64,000 nt of DNA from Bin87 sp965222895. Its GTDB lineage: Bacteria > Chloroflexota > Dehalococcoidia > Lucifugimonadales > UBA3495. The notes beneath the pieces were generated by a model. That model was given only the letters and a program-made list of their open reading frames with translations. It was not told the DNA's origin and made no database searches. The stretch covers positions 2,170,001-2,234,000 of the forward strand of contig CBDCVB010000002.1 in NCBI GenBank assembly GCA_965222895.1, given 5' to 3'. The position numbers were made by a program, and so were the translations under genes. Shown here piece by piece: positions 1 to 8,940 of this stretch; the stretch's first letter is position 1; each line of letters begins with the position of its first letter.

Positions 1-67
1 TTTGCATCTTCCCCGGTCCAGCGCGAAATCGTGCTCATCCCGGGCTAGTTCGCCCGTCCTTCATCCG

Positions 68-1513
68 TCACTCCGCACGGGTTGTCGGCAACGCACAGAT
101 GAACCGGCTGCCCTTCCCCAGCGTGCTCTCCGCCGTCAGTGCGCCGCCGTGAGCAACCGCCAGTTGCCGGGCTATCGTCAAACCCAACCCAGACCCGCCG
201 GTCGCCCGCGACCGCGACGGATCGGTGCGGTAGAACCGGTCGAATATCTGCTCCAAATCATCCGGAGCGATGCCCGCGCCAGTGTCGGCAACCGAGACAT
301 ACACCGTTCCGTTCCCGGTTCGTACATCCGGCAACGCACCGGCCGCCAACGCACTGGCCGCCACCGTAACTGTACCGCCCGGTGGAGTGTGGACAACGGC
401 ATTGTCTACCAGATTGCCGATGATCTGAGCAACTCGCGTCGCATCCACCGTAACGTCAGGCAGCCCATCGGCAAATTCGAGTTCCAGGTTAACGCCGGCT
501 GCGGCAGCCCGGGGCCGAAACGCTTCCACCACCGCCTCCAGAATCGGCGACAGCGGGACGGTTTGGAATTCCAGGCTCAAGGCACCCGCCTCGGCACGCG
601 CCAGCAGCGCTAGATCATCAACCAGCTGGGACAGGTGCGTCGATTGTTGATGCAGCGTGTCAATCGTGGCTTCGTCTGCCGGCAGCACCCCGTCCTTGAT
701 CGCCCCCAGATACCCCCGAATGTTGGACAGTGGCGTCCGCAACTCGTGGGCAACGTCGGCAGTCATATGGCGCCGCTGCGAATCGCTCCGTTCCAGGTCT
801 TCGGCCATCGTGTTGAACGCCGTCGCCAACCCCTTCAATTCGGCCGGCCCACTCACCGGCACGCGCTGCGACAACTCGCCCCGACCAAATCGCAAGGCAG
901 CCCGATTCAATTGCGCCAACGGCGCCAGCACCCTCGATGCCATCACCCCAACAACGACTACTCCGGCCAACCCGGACGTAAGGCCGCCGATCAACAGCGA
1001 TTTCGTAACGTTCTCCTGCACCAACGCCACTGCGGGCGGAGCAAACGGTTCCTCGGGCGGGTCCTTGATCAGCAGGTAACCTATCGTATCCCCGCTGTCA
1101 TCGCTGATTGCCACCGTCTCAGTCGCGGGTAGCGACAGCCGCGTCGCTACAACGAAATCATCATCCCACCGTTGGCCCCGCCCCGAGTTGGCCACCACCT
1201 TGCCATCGTTGTCCAGAATTATGACCTCACGCCCCAGCGCCGGCCCGATCCCGGCCACGGCAGTGTCGAGCCGTTCCCAACTCCGGTGCGCATCGTGCCA
1301 ATTGGCGGCGAAACGACTCAGTCGGCGTTCCTGGAAATTGCGGTCGATTTCGTCGTGGGAATACAGCGCCGCGTGGGTAATGAATCCGCTCACACCGCTC
1401 GCCAGCGCCAGCGTCACCACCAAAACGCCAGCGAATATCAAAACCATCCGCACGCGCAGGCTGCTGAATGGCCGCCTCCAGCCGCCGCTGCTGACCGAGT
1501 CCATCCTAGCCAT
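68..1513 (-). CDS. HAMP-domain sensor histidine kinase
   Basis: Membrane sensor kinase of a two-component pair, about 481 aa. Transmembrane helix 1 lies at residues 23-45, an extracytoplasmic sensor region runs to about 170, and helix 2 spans 173-195, followed by a HAMP linker to about 245. The H-box VAHELRTPLSNIRGYL has phospho-acceptor His256. The N-box is IIGNLVDNAV (364-373), and the ATP-lid boxes are DTGAGI (410-415) and GGSGLGL (439-445). I chose the ATG at 1513, which overlaps the response-regulator stop at 1506 by 8 bases; an in-frame ATG at 1504 is the alternative. The partner regulator is frameshifted, so the pathway may be broken. The stimulus is unknown. The call is secure at family level. 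Confidence 0.93.
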   Translation of the reverse strand: MARMDSVSSGGWRRPFSSLRVRMVLIFAGVLVVTLALASGVSGFITHAALYSHDEIDRNFQERRLSRFAANWHDAHRSWERLDTAVAGIGPALGREVIILDNDGKVVANSGRGQRWDDDFVVATRLSLPATETVAISDDSGDTIGYLLIKDPPEEPFAPPAVALVQENVTKSLLIGGLTSGLAGVVVVGVMASRVLAPLAQLNRAALRFGRGELSQRVPVSGPAELKGLATAFNTMAEDLERSDSQRRHMTADVAHELRTPLSNIRGYLGAIKDGVLPADEATIDTLHQQSTHLSQLVDDLALLARAEAGALSLEFQTVPLSPILEAVVEAFRPRAAAAGVNLELEFADGLPDVTVDATRVAQIIGNLVDNAVVHTPPGGTVTVAASALAAGALPDVRTGNGTVYVSVADTGAGIAPDDLEQIFDRFYRTDPSRSRATGGSGLGLTIARQLAVAHGGALTAESTLGKGSRFICALPTTRAE

Positions 1514-2199
1514 CGCCCAGCCGGTAACCCACACCATAAACCGTATGAATCACCCGTTTGCCGCCGTTGCCACGTTCCAGCTTGCGACGCAGTCCGGAAA
1601 TGTGAACGTCCACCGTCCGGTCAAACCCGTCGTAGTCGTATCCAAACGCCTGCTCGATAATCTGATCGCGCTCGAAGACTCTTCCCGGCTGCTTCACAAA
1701 CATCACCAGCAGGCGAAACTCAGTGGGTGTCAACCGCACCGGCACACCGGCCACTTCGACGGAATGCCCCCGCAGGTCGACAGTCAGCTCGTCCCAGCTC
1801 AGGTGTCCCGGTTTACCATCGCCATCAACCCGATCCCGGGCCGCCCGGCGGCAGTATGGCCCGCACCCGGGCCGCCACCTCCCGCGGGCTGAATGGCTTC
1901 GTTATGTAGTCATCCGCCCCCAGGTCAAACCCGTTGAGGCGGTCGTCCTCTTCGACGCGAGCCGTCAGCATCACAATCGGCACATCCGACTCGCGGCGCA
2001 ATGCCTGGCAAACATCCAACCGGTTCATCCCCAGAAGCATCAGGTCCAGAAGGATGATGTCCGGCGACTCGACGCGCGCGGTGTTCAGCCCGTCTGTGCC
2101 GTTGTCAGTCGTAAGAACGTGATGCCCATCCCGATCCAGATACAGACGCACCAGTTCACGCGTGTGCGGGTCATCTTCAACCACCAGTACAGTCGACAT
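1506..2199 (-). pseudogene. OmpR-family response regulator, frameshifted
   Basis: The receiver domain starts at MSTVLVVEDD (ATG at 2199) with acidic pair Asp9-Asp10, phospho-acceptor Asp52 (IILLDLML) and Lys101 (ITKPF). It runs to a TGA at 1825. The winged-helix DNA-binding domain (LTPTEF through VYGVGYRL) continues in the neighbouring frame to 1506, and that frame is open upstream through a normal linker (LSWDELTVDLRGHSVEV). One base is therefore out of register between about 1828 and 1860, in a run of C/G triplets. This could be a real mutation or an assembly error. The gene lies directly upstream of, and overlaps, the kinase. Together the two frames give a full OmpR/PhoB-type protein of about 230 aa. 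Confidence 0.88.
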
Positions 2200-2238
2200 A
2201 ACCGCAATTACCCCCGGTCGGCGCCCGATTGCCAACCC

Positions 2239-3084
2239 CTATCGGGCGGCCATCGTCCCCACAAAATCAATTTCCAACCGGATGGTGTCCTCCACACTGA
2301 GCACAACGGCGACGCTCGGCTTGGTCATTCCAAAGTCGTCAAAGGTAAACTCTACGCTCGCCAGTCCCGACACCGCACCACCCTCGCCGAACTCCGCCAT
2401 CGCATCCCAGGTTACCGCGCGGGTTTGATCCTTGATGGTGAGGTCTCCGGTGATGATGAATTCGTGATAGCCGGCCGCGTCGGTCAACGGAACCGGCAAC
2501 CCGCTGATGGCAGTCGGCTCAAAGACCACCTCCGGGTATGTATCGGTCTCCAGCGTCCGGTCGCGCACGTAGCCGTCGCGCCGATTGCTGTCGGTGGTCA
2601 GCGTACCGGCCTGCACCGCAATACGGCTCTCATCAGCAATGCCGCCGTCAGCGTCAAACACGATGGAACCGGACACCTCATCGGTAATGCCGGTGGCAAC
2701 CTTGAACCCAGTTCTGGCCAGCACCTCTTCAACCTTGAAACGCGCCTCGGTGCCTTCACCTAGACTGAACTCGAATGCAGCCGCATCTGTCGCCGGCATC
2801 GGAGTGTCCGTCGCTGGCGCCACAACCGCCGCCGGCGCGGTTGACTCCACCGGAGCTGACGCCGGCGTCACTGGCGCCTCAGTTGCCACGGGAGCCGCCG
2901 CCGGTTCGGTCGCTGCCGCCGACATCGCGGTTGCTGGCGCCGCAACTGCCGCCGGCGCATCAGTAACCTCCGGAGCGGAATCCTGCTCGGCCACCGGTGA
3001 CGCGCAGGCTACAGTCACCAGCGCAACCGTAAGCAGACAGTAAACAACCAAGGCCCAGTTCAGTTGTCGGCGCGCTAAAATCAT
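2239..3084 (-). CDS. YceI-domain protein, probable lipoprotein
   Basis: About 281 aa. The N-terminal hydrophobic segment ends in a lipobox-like VTVAC around Cys27, suggesting a lipid-anchored exported protein. A long Ala/Pro/Thr/Glu-rich spacer (about residues 30-100) leads to a YceI-like barrel with the features expected of the family: GTEARFKVEEVL, a VSGSIVFDADGG strand, YPEVVFEPTAI and LTIKDQTRAVTWDA. YceI proteins bind polyisoprenoid or other amphiphilic ligands; the ligand here is unknown. I prefer the ATG at 3084 (MILARRQ) over the longer frame from 3117 because it places the signal peptide at the start. It follows the two-component genes on the same strand. Confidence 0.85.
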   Translation of the reverse strand: MILARRQLNWALVVYCLLTVALVTVACASPVAEQDSAPEVTDAPAAVAAPATAMSAAATEPAAAPVATEAPVTPASAPVESTAPAAVVAPATDTPMPATDAAAFEFSLGEGTEARFKVEEVLARTGFKVATGITDEVSGSIVFDADGGIADESRIAVQAGTLTTDSNRRDGYVRDRTLETDTYPEVVFEPTAISGLPVPLTDAAGYHEFIITGDLTIKDQTRAVTWDAMAEFGEGGAVSGLASVEFTFDDFGMTKPSVAVVLSVEDTIRLEIDFVGTMAAR

Positions 3085-3302
3085 AATCGGTCTCCATGAA
3101 TCGGGCTGTTCCAGCATTTTCCGTTACAGCATAACCCATCGTTCCCCGTAAGAATCGTGCCCCGTATGATATGACCCAACTGTGCAGAGATTATGCAGCC
3201 TTCCGCCCGGTTGCCGGTTCCCCTGCCGACGGGTAGAATCGGGCCATCCACCACCGCCGTCGCTACCGATGCAACGCCATCGGATACCGGGAGACGTTCA
3301 AC

Positions 3303-4451
3303 ATGAAATTTGGCCTGGCCTACGAAATGCAGCGTCCTGAGCTGGACGACCACGCCGTTATCGAAGAAACCATCGAGCAAATCTGTCTCGCCGACGAGAT
3401 GGGCTTCGACTACGTGTGGTTTGTGGAGCATCACTTCCTCACCACCTTCAGCATGTCCCCCTGTCCCGAAGTAATCTTCGGAGCACTCAGCCGCCTCACC
3501 AAGCGCATCCGGTTGGGCTTCGGCGTCGTCATTCTTCCCTACCACCACCCGGTGCGCGTCGCCGAGCGCGTTGCCATGGTCGACCACCTGTCCGGCGGTC
3601 GCGTCGATATGGGCACCGGTCGCAGCGCCGCCTACGAGCAGACTGGCATGGGCATCGACCCGCGCGAAACCCGCGAAATGTGGGAAGAATCCCTGAACAT
3701 GATCCCAAAAATCTGGGAATCCGACTACTTCGAGTGGGCAGGCAAATACTGGAACGTGCCGCCCCGCCAGGTCTTGCCCAAGCCTTACCAGCAGCCGCAC
3801 CCGCCCATCTGGGTGGCCGCCCTCCAACCCGCCACCTACGAGTTGGCCGCCGAAAAGGGCATCGGCGTCATGGCCCTGGGCATCTCCGCGCCCTCTGTCC
3901 TCGCGCCCCACATCTCGGCCTACCGCGAAAACATCAAGAATGCGACTCCCGTCGGCAACACCGTCAACAACCAGTGGCTCAGTTCAGTATTCGGACTCTG
4001 CGGCGCCGACAATTCATCCACCCGAGAACTCTGCGCCGACTCGTTGAAAGCCTTCTTCGGCCCCGGACGCCCCTACGTCCAGGATCAGAAAGACGTGTAC
4101 GCCCGCCTGCTGGACCAGTGGGGTGGTGTCCCCGAGCACCTGCAGCAAAACTTCTCCCGTTACATCGAAGTGCAACCGGACGCGGAAGCCGGTGCGGCCG
4201 GCGCCGTGGACTTGTCCGGCGGCACCGCGCTGGCTCAAAAAATCTGGGAGGAATTTGACGCCAACACGCTGGCCGACCGCGGCGTCATCGTCGCCGGCGA
4301 CCCCGAAAGCTGCATCCAGGCCGCCAAACTCCATGAAGCAACCGGCGTCGACCAGCTCCAGTTCCTTATGGCCACCGAAACCGTCGAACACGCCAAAGTA
4401 ATGGAATCTATCGAAATGTTCGGCAAACACGTCCTACCGGCCTTCAAGTAA
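3303..4451 (+). CDS. LLM-class flavin-dependent oxidoreductase
   Basis: A bacterial luciferase-like monooxygenase of 382 aa. These enzymes use FMN or F420 to oxidise small organics. Family features include the N-terminal KFGLAYEMQ strand, FDYVWFVEHHF, RLGFGVVILPYHHPVRVAERVAMVDHLSGGR and the GTGRSAAYEQTGMGIDP loop. A GGGAG ribosome site sits just before the ATG. The intergenic stretch on its 5' side (3085-3302) holds nothing else I can identify. The substrate cannot be read from sequence. The gene is intact, unlike the second LLM gene at 5410-7848. Confidence 0.9.
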   Translation: MKFGLAYEMQRPELDDHAVIEETIEQICLADEMGFDYVWFVEHHFLTTFSMSPCPEVIFGALSRLTKRIRLGFGVVILPYHHPVRVAERVAMVDHLSGGRVDMGTGRSAAYEQTGMGIDPRETREMWEESLNMIPKIWESDYFEWAGKYWNVPPRQVLPKPYQQPHPPIWVAALQPATYELAAEKGIGVMALGISAPSVLAPHISAYRENIKNATPVGNTVNNQWLSSVFGLCGADNSSTRELCADSLKAFFGPGRPYVQDQKDVYARLLDQWGGVPEHLQQNFSRYIEVQPDAEAGAAGAVDLSGGTALAQKIWEEFDANTLADRGVIVAGDPESCIQAAKLHEATGVDQLQFLMATETVEHAKVMESIEMFGKHVLPAFK

Positions 4452-4523
4452 CCCGGCGAGCCCGCCAATGTGGTAGCCTGAAAATTGGTTCCATAGGCGC
4501 GGGCCCACGCCGGAATTTCCACC

Positions 4524-5348
4524 ATGACATCCACTGCACTAGAATTTGACCTACCGCCGGACCACTTGCTGCGGCAGATAATCGACGCCATCGCCGCCCA
4601 CCCGGAGGTGAGGGAACCGCTGTTGCGTGTCCTGCTCACCGAGGATTTTCTGGCACTGCCGGCCCAGATGAAGCAAGTGCAGGGGCAGTTGGGCGAACTG
4701 CAAGGCAGTTTTGAGGATTTGCGGGCAGAAACCCGTGAAGGTTTCCGCAATGTCCAGGAACAATTCCGCAATGTCCAGGAACAATTCCGCGCGGTGAACG
4801 AACGCCTGGACGACAACACTCGCGCAATCCGGTCACTCGAGGGTTCCCTAGGGCAGTTGCGGGGCGATTCTAACGAACGCCTGGACGACAACACTCGCGC
4901 AATCCGGTCACTCGATGGTTCCGTAGGGCAGTTGCGGGGCTATTCTTACGAAAATCTATGCGCCAAAGAAGTCGGCGTAATTCTGGATGGATGGCTTGAC
5001 GGCCCGGTGTTAGCCGACCGTGAGTGGATTAACACTTTACTTCTGAATGCACGTCGGAACGACCGGATTAGCCGGGGCGAATATCTGGATGGACTCAGAC
5101 CAGACATCATCGCCCGCGGCATGGCAGAAAACGGCAAACCTGACCGCTACGCCGTTATCGAAGCATCAATTACCTTCAACCGGGACGACCTGGAAACCGC
5201 CGCCCGACGGGCCGGGATAATCGGACGCGTCACCGATACCAGAACCGATGCTTTTATCGCTACCAGCAACGATTGGCCGGAAGAGATTAACGAAGTTGCC
5301 CGGCAATTAGAAGTGACGATTATCCAGCACCAGGCCACTACTACATGA
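4524..5348 (+). CDS. coiled-coil protein with C-terminal nuclease-like domain (DUF3782-like)
   Basis: 274 aa with no known function. Residues about 45-145 form a coiled coil built from duplications: a 21-bp unit repeats at 4743-4784 (FRNVQEQ twice), and a 75-bp unit repeats from 4797 and 4872 (NERLDDNTRAIRSL twice). The C-terminal part (about 150-270) contains RPDIIARGM and KPDRYAVIEASITFNRDDL. The spacing of the Asp and the Glu-containing strand resembles PD-(D/E)XK-fold proteins of the DUF3782 group common in cyanobacteria and Chloroflexota. Catalysis is not assured, since the ExK motif reads EAS. It converges on the interrupted LLM gene across a strong hairpin. Confidence 0.7.
   Translation: MTSTALEFDLPPDHLLRQIIDAIAAHPEVREPLLRVLLTEDFLALPAQMKQVQGQLGELQGSFEDLRAETREGFRNVQEQFRNVQEQFRAVNERLDDNTRAIRSLEGSLGQLRGDSNERLDDNTRAIRSLDGSVGQLRGYSYENLCAKEVGVILDGWLDGPVLADREWINTLLLNARRNDRISRGEYLDGLRPDIIARGMAENGKPDRYAVIEASITFNRDDLETAARRAGIIGRVTDTRTDAFIATSNDWPEEINEVARQLEVTIIQHQATTT
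4743..4946 (+). repeat. in-frame tandem duplications in the coiled-coil gene
   Basis: Two short tandem repeats lie back to back inside the coding sequence. The first is a 21-bp unit, twice from 4743. The second is a 75-bp unit, twice from 4797 and 4872, whose copies differ at a few bases. Both unit lengths are multiples of three, so each change of copy number lengthens or shortens the coiled coil without breaking the frame. Confidence 0.85.
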
Positions 5349-5360
5349 CCTGAAATTCAT

Positions 5361-5381
5361 GGGGCGGGTTTCACCCGCCCC
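5361..5381. terminator. 9-bp perfect hairpin between convergent genes
   Basis: GGGGCGGGT, a TTC loop, and ACCCGCCCC form a perfect 9-bp stem, followed by TAGCGTTTT. It sits 12 bases after one stop and about 30 bases from the convergent stop at 5410, the expected place for a bidirectional terminator. The T-run is weak, and similar palindromes are also dispersed repeats, so termination is an inference. Confidence 0.5.
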
Positions 5382-6206
5382 TAGCGTTTTGCACCAATCC
5401 GGCCAGGGATTACTCCGTTTCCCCCGTCAAGTCGCTGACCCGCGGCGCAACTTCTTCGGCGATAAGCCGCAAACAATCCATCTCCCACTGGTGATCGTCC
5501 GGGTCCTGGGTGATGCACAACAGATGGCCAAATCCGCCCACTCCATCGTAAAGCTGACGAATCTTCTGCGCGCATTCGTCAGGATCCCCCACAATCCAGA
5601 TGTTCTCCATCATGTATTCGACCGTCAGATCATCGTCGCTCATGTTTGGATCAATCTTGGTGGCCTGGATCAATCCGGATCCCAGGCGATTCGGCAACTG
5701 GTGCTGCAGATAGTTGCGACCCAGCACGGCGTAGGCCCGTTCTCGCGCCTGCTCGCTGGTTTCGGCCACGAACACGTCCCGTCCGATGCGCCAGTTGCTG
5801 CGGCTCGCCTCGCGACCCGCCTCGGCGGCCGCATCTTCGACCGTCGTCCAGTGGTCGCTCAGGAATTGCGGCGCCAGGTTGCTGCTGCTCATCGGTATCC
5901 AGCCCTCCCGTCCGGCGACGCGAATGCTGCTGCTGCCGATTGACGTGGCCGCCACCCCGATGGGCGGATGTGGCTGTTGCAATGGTTTCATGTGCAGCCC
6001 GCGTTCCAGAACCGGGTCCAGTTCCGGCGCGTCAATGTCGAAAAACTCGCCGTGATAGGAAAATTTCCCTTCCGATGCCCACATACTCAACACTACGTCC
6101 AGCACCTCGGCGGAACGGCGACGCACTTCCTCGCCCTTGGACGGATCCAGGCCAAACAACGCCAGGTCGGTGGGAATCGCCCGATGCCCAATCCCCCAGT
6201 ACAGCC

Positions 6207-7539
6207 CTGACAGGGGTAGGTATAGGGTTTTTACGGCGGGACATGGCGGGTAATCTCCAGGTTGAGCTTGGGTTGTGGCCAGGGTTCGGGCAGCAGCCAG
6301 ACGCGGCTCCAGAGACGACCCTTGAGCAGCAAGCGCCTGAGCCAGTCGATGCCGTGGCGTATTACGCTGACGGTGCGCGCCGGACGGCTACGAGGGTCCC
6401 GATGATTGGGAGCCAGTGCCTTGGGGGGCGTGCGCAGGTTGCCTGGTGCAATCCTGCGGTCCTGGGCGTCTTCCACCCTGGTGCCATAGGCCAGGGCCAG
6501 CAGCGTGGCCACCGACAGCACCAGCCAGTGGCGGGAGACGCGGGCCGGGTCGGTGCGGCGGGTCTTGTCCCATTTCCATCCCAGGCTCTTAATGGCCTTG
6601 AAGCCCAGTTCGATCCAGAAGCGGAGGGCGTACCAACTGGGTCCCACCTTATCGGGGGCAAGGTCGGTGAGGATGATCCAGGGTTCCTCCTGCTCAACGT
6701 ACCAGACCACCAACAGGGTGCAACGGCGTTTTGCCTTGGGGGTGCTGAAGGCGGTGCCGCAGCCGATCCACGCCGTATCGGGGCGGGAGACGAAGTGCTG
6801 GGCGGGCAACCGGCGTCCACCATCGGCGCAGAAAGTGATGTTCTTCCGATAGCGCATACCGGGATGCCAGCCCTGAGCCAGGATCTGTTTCCACAGCTTG
6901 GGACTGGCGATGCCCCGGTCGCAGAGCACGATCACGGTCATTTCCTCAGGTACCGCTGGGGCCAAGGCTTGCAGCAGTTCCACGGTGGGGTCTATCCAGG
7001 AGCCGGGCTGGTCGGCGTGCCGGATGTGCCAGGCCACGGGGATGGCGCAACTGCGGTAGAGAACGCTGATGACGATGGCAGTGGTCTGGTCCCCTTTGAG
7101 GGTTGGATCCACCGCAAGGGCCAGGCAGCCGGAACGCCACCAGGCCAGCACCCACCGGATCAATGGAGCGAAGCAGAGAGTTACGTCCAGTTCGGTCTGG
7201 CAGGGGCTCGCTCGGTCGCTGCCGTCGTAAAGCCACTCCCGGAGATACTGGCGGAGGTTGTTCCAGGCGCCCCAGGGCGAGAGGGCGGAGGCCACGGCGT
7301 TCTGGCAGGCGCTGCCGGCGAGGATGGCCCCGCAGACCCACAGTACCAGGCCGGTCAATTGTGGCTGGGAGAGGTGAGGTAAATGCGTTTCAATCGTTTT
7401 TTGCATCTGATAGCATTCTCTGGGAAGGCGCATGGGAGACCTCCAGCATCCGGTTTAGACACAACCAAGATGCCGGATTCCCCTGCGCCTTCCCAAGGCG
7501 CATCAAAGACCAATTTCAACCGTTACCTACCCCTGTCAG
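6207..7539 (-). mobile_element. IS4-family insertion sequence, 1333 bp, with 11-bp target duplication
   Basis: The ends are perfect 16-bp inverted repeats (CTGACAGGGGTAGGTA at 6207 and its complement ending at 7539). The direct flanks CCAGTACAGCC at 6196-6206 and 7540-7550 are identical, an 11-bp target duplication in the range usual for IS4 (10-12 bp). One transposase gene fills the element, with about 105 bases of leader before it. The intact ends, intact transposase and clean duplication all point to a recent insertion. Confidence 0.94.
6231..7433 (-). CDS. IS4-family DDE transposase
   Basis: 400 aa, uninterrupted. The first catalytic Asp is in LALAVDPTLKGDQT, the second in IVLCDRGIAS. 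The third acid lies in YALRFWIELGFKAIK, which matches the IS4 signature Y-x2-R-x3-E-x6-K exactly. The gene reads in the same direction as the interrupted oxidoreductase and ends 24 bases inside the left inverted repeat. The whole frame from GTG/ATG near 7433 is open, so the enzyme looks functional. Confidence 0.93.
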   Translation of the reverse strand: MRLPRECYQMQKTIETHLPHLSQPQLTGLVLWVCGAILAGSACQNAVASALSPWGAWNNLRQYLREWLYDGSDRASPCQTELDVTLCFAPLIRWVLAWWRSGCLALAVDPTLKGDQTTAIVISVLYRSCAIPVAWHIRHADQPGSWIDPTVELLQALAPAVPEEMTVIVLCDRGIASPKLWKQILAQGWHPGMRYRKNITFCADGGRRLPAQHFVSRPDTAWIGCGTAFSTPKAKRRCTLLVVWYVEQEEPWIILTDLAPDKVGPSWYALRFWIELGFKAIKSLGWKWDKTRRTDPARVSRHWLVLSVATLLALAYGTRVEDAQDRRIAPGNLRTPPKALAPNHRDPRSRPARTVSVIRHGIDWLRRLLLKGRLWSRVWLLPEPWPQPKLNLEITRHVPP

Positions 7540-8061
7540 CCAGTACAGCCGGCCGCGCGTCAAGTGGTCCAGCATCGCCAGCCGGTGCGCCAGCTCAATG
7601 GGGTTGTGGATGGGCAGCAGCGTAACTCCGGTCCCCAGTCGAATGTTTTCCGTCAGTGCCGAGGCTTTGGCAATCAGCAGGTCCGGGAATGGCGCATTTT
7701 CCCACCGTTCCGTCAGATGCTCGCCAATCCAGGCCTCGTGGAACCCCAGCTTGTCGGCTGCTTGCAGCAAATCCAGGTCGCGGTCGTAGGAATCAGCGTA
7801 GGAACGATGCGGCGGATGCAGCGGCATCATGAACAGACCGAATTGCATAATCGAACTCCTTGCAGCGAGCGGCGCATTGCTACCGGTGTGGTTCCGGTTC
7901 ACCTGGCGAACCGGCTCACTTAGCAAAATGTATGCCGCAAGGGTAGGCCCGCCGCCAACCGGTGTCAATGACCAACCCGCACTAACCCGCTGCTTTCTCG
8001 AATACTGGCGCGCGCGACGGTGCGAACCTTTGCCGAACGTATGTCGAACGCATAGCGAATG

Positions 8062-8067
8062 TATAAT
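8062..8067 (+). promoter_or_regulatory. TATAAT -10-like element before sppA
   Basis: A perfect TATAAT lies 43 bases before the sppA start in the divergent 7849-8109 gap. No well-spaced -35 is visible, so this is only a candidate. I see nothing else in the gap. Confidence 0.35.
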
Positions 8068-8109
8068 TGAATCATCCGGAACATCGTCATCAATAAGGGG
8101 CCAGACAAA

Positions 8110-8940
8110 ATGCCATTATTCAAGCGCAAACCCGGCATCGCCGTCATCGAGATGCACGGAGTCATCGGCACGGCAATTCGCGAGCCGGACTATGCGGTCC
8201 TCCTCGACCGGGTCGCCAGCAACCGCAAAATCGGTGCGTTGGTACTGGACATCGACTCCCCCGGCGGTTCCGCCACCGCCAGCGATCTCCTCTTTGAAAA
8301 CGTGCGCCGCGTCTCCCAACGCAAGCCGGTCGTGGCCTACATCCGCGGTCTGGGCGCATCTGGCGGGTACTACATCGCCTGCGGCGCCGGCACTATCGTG
8401 GCGTCCCGCGCCGCCCTGGTCGGTTCCATCGGCGTCATTTATATGCGCCCCATCATCCAGGAACTGCTGGGCAAGCTCGGCATCGAAATCTCCCTTTTCA
8501 AAGCCGGGCGGCTCAAGGATATGTCGGGATTCTGGCGCCATCCCACCGATGAAGAGGCGGACAAGTTCCAGGACCTGATCTCGCAGATGTACGACCTGTT
8601 CGTCTCAGTGGTGACGGACAGTCGCAAGTTGACCACCGAGCAGGTTACGGCCCTGGCCACCGGGGAAATCTACACCTCGAACCGCGCTCTGGAGCACCGT
8701 CTCATCGACCGCCAGGGCGGTTTCAACGATGCCATCGCCGAAGCGATGCGACTGAGCGGAGCGCGCCGGAAACTCAAGCGGCTTCGTCCCAAGCGCCCTT
8801 TGATGAACCGCTTCACGCCGTTCGGACGCTCCAACCGGCAATGGCTGGCGCTGGCGGGGCTGGCCTCCCTGGCCACCGGCGGCATCTATTTCCTGGAACC
8901 CGGTTTCCTCGGCCACAGCCTAACGGAATCCGCTGACTAA
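8110..8940 (+). CDS. sppA: S49-family signal peptide peptidase SppA-like serine protease
   Basis: 276 aa. ClpP/crotonase-fold protease that cleaves peptides in or near the membrane with a Ser-Lys dyad. LVLDIDSPGG forms the oxyanion loop, GLGASGGYYIA carries the nucleophilic Ser, and the general-base Lys should lie in FKAGRLKDM. The usual N-terminal anchor is missing; a single hydrophobic helix instead lies near the C terminus (WLALAGLASLATGGIYF, about 248-264), so the topology is inverted relative to typical SppA. An AAGGGG ribosome site precedes the ATG. It converges on mazG with a 4-base overlap of the stops. Confidence 0.88.
   Translation: MPLFKRKPGIAVIEMHGVIGTAIREPDYAVLLDRVASNRKIGALVLDIDSPGGSATASDLLFENVRRVSQRKPVVAYIRGLGASGGYYIACGAGTIVASRAALVGSIGVIYMRPIIQELLGKLGIEISLFKAGRLKDMSGFWRHPTDEEADKFQDLISQMYDLFVSVVTDSRKLTTEQVTALATGEIYTSNRALEHRLIDRQGGFNDAIAEAMRLSGARRKLKRLRPKRPLMNRFTPFGRSNRQWLALAGLASLATGGIYFLEPGFLGHSLTESAD

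Larger units (their letters stand above)
5410..7848 (-). pseudogene. LLM-class flavin oxidoreductase split by an IS4-type element
   Basis: The N-terminal third starts at ATG 7848 (MQFGLFMMPLHPPHRSY, with an AGGAG ribosome site) and runs through GTGVTLLPIHNPIELAHRLA to RGRLYW at the insertion. The rest resumes as LYWGIGHRAIPTDLALFG and ends at 5410. Removing the element (6207-7539) and one 11-bp target copy leaves 1095 bases in one frame, 364 codons plus stop, a normal family length. The gene is therefore otherwise undamaged and would be restored by precise excision. It is a paralogue of the LLM protein at 3303. The substrate is unknown. Confidence 0.92.

Noticed and set aside
3081..3911. 276-codon frame opposite the first LLM gene
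   Set aside because: No motif, composition of a shadow frame, and it overlaps the start region of the YceI-like gene.
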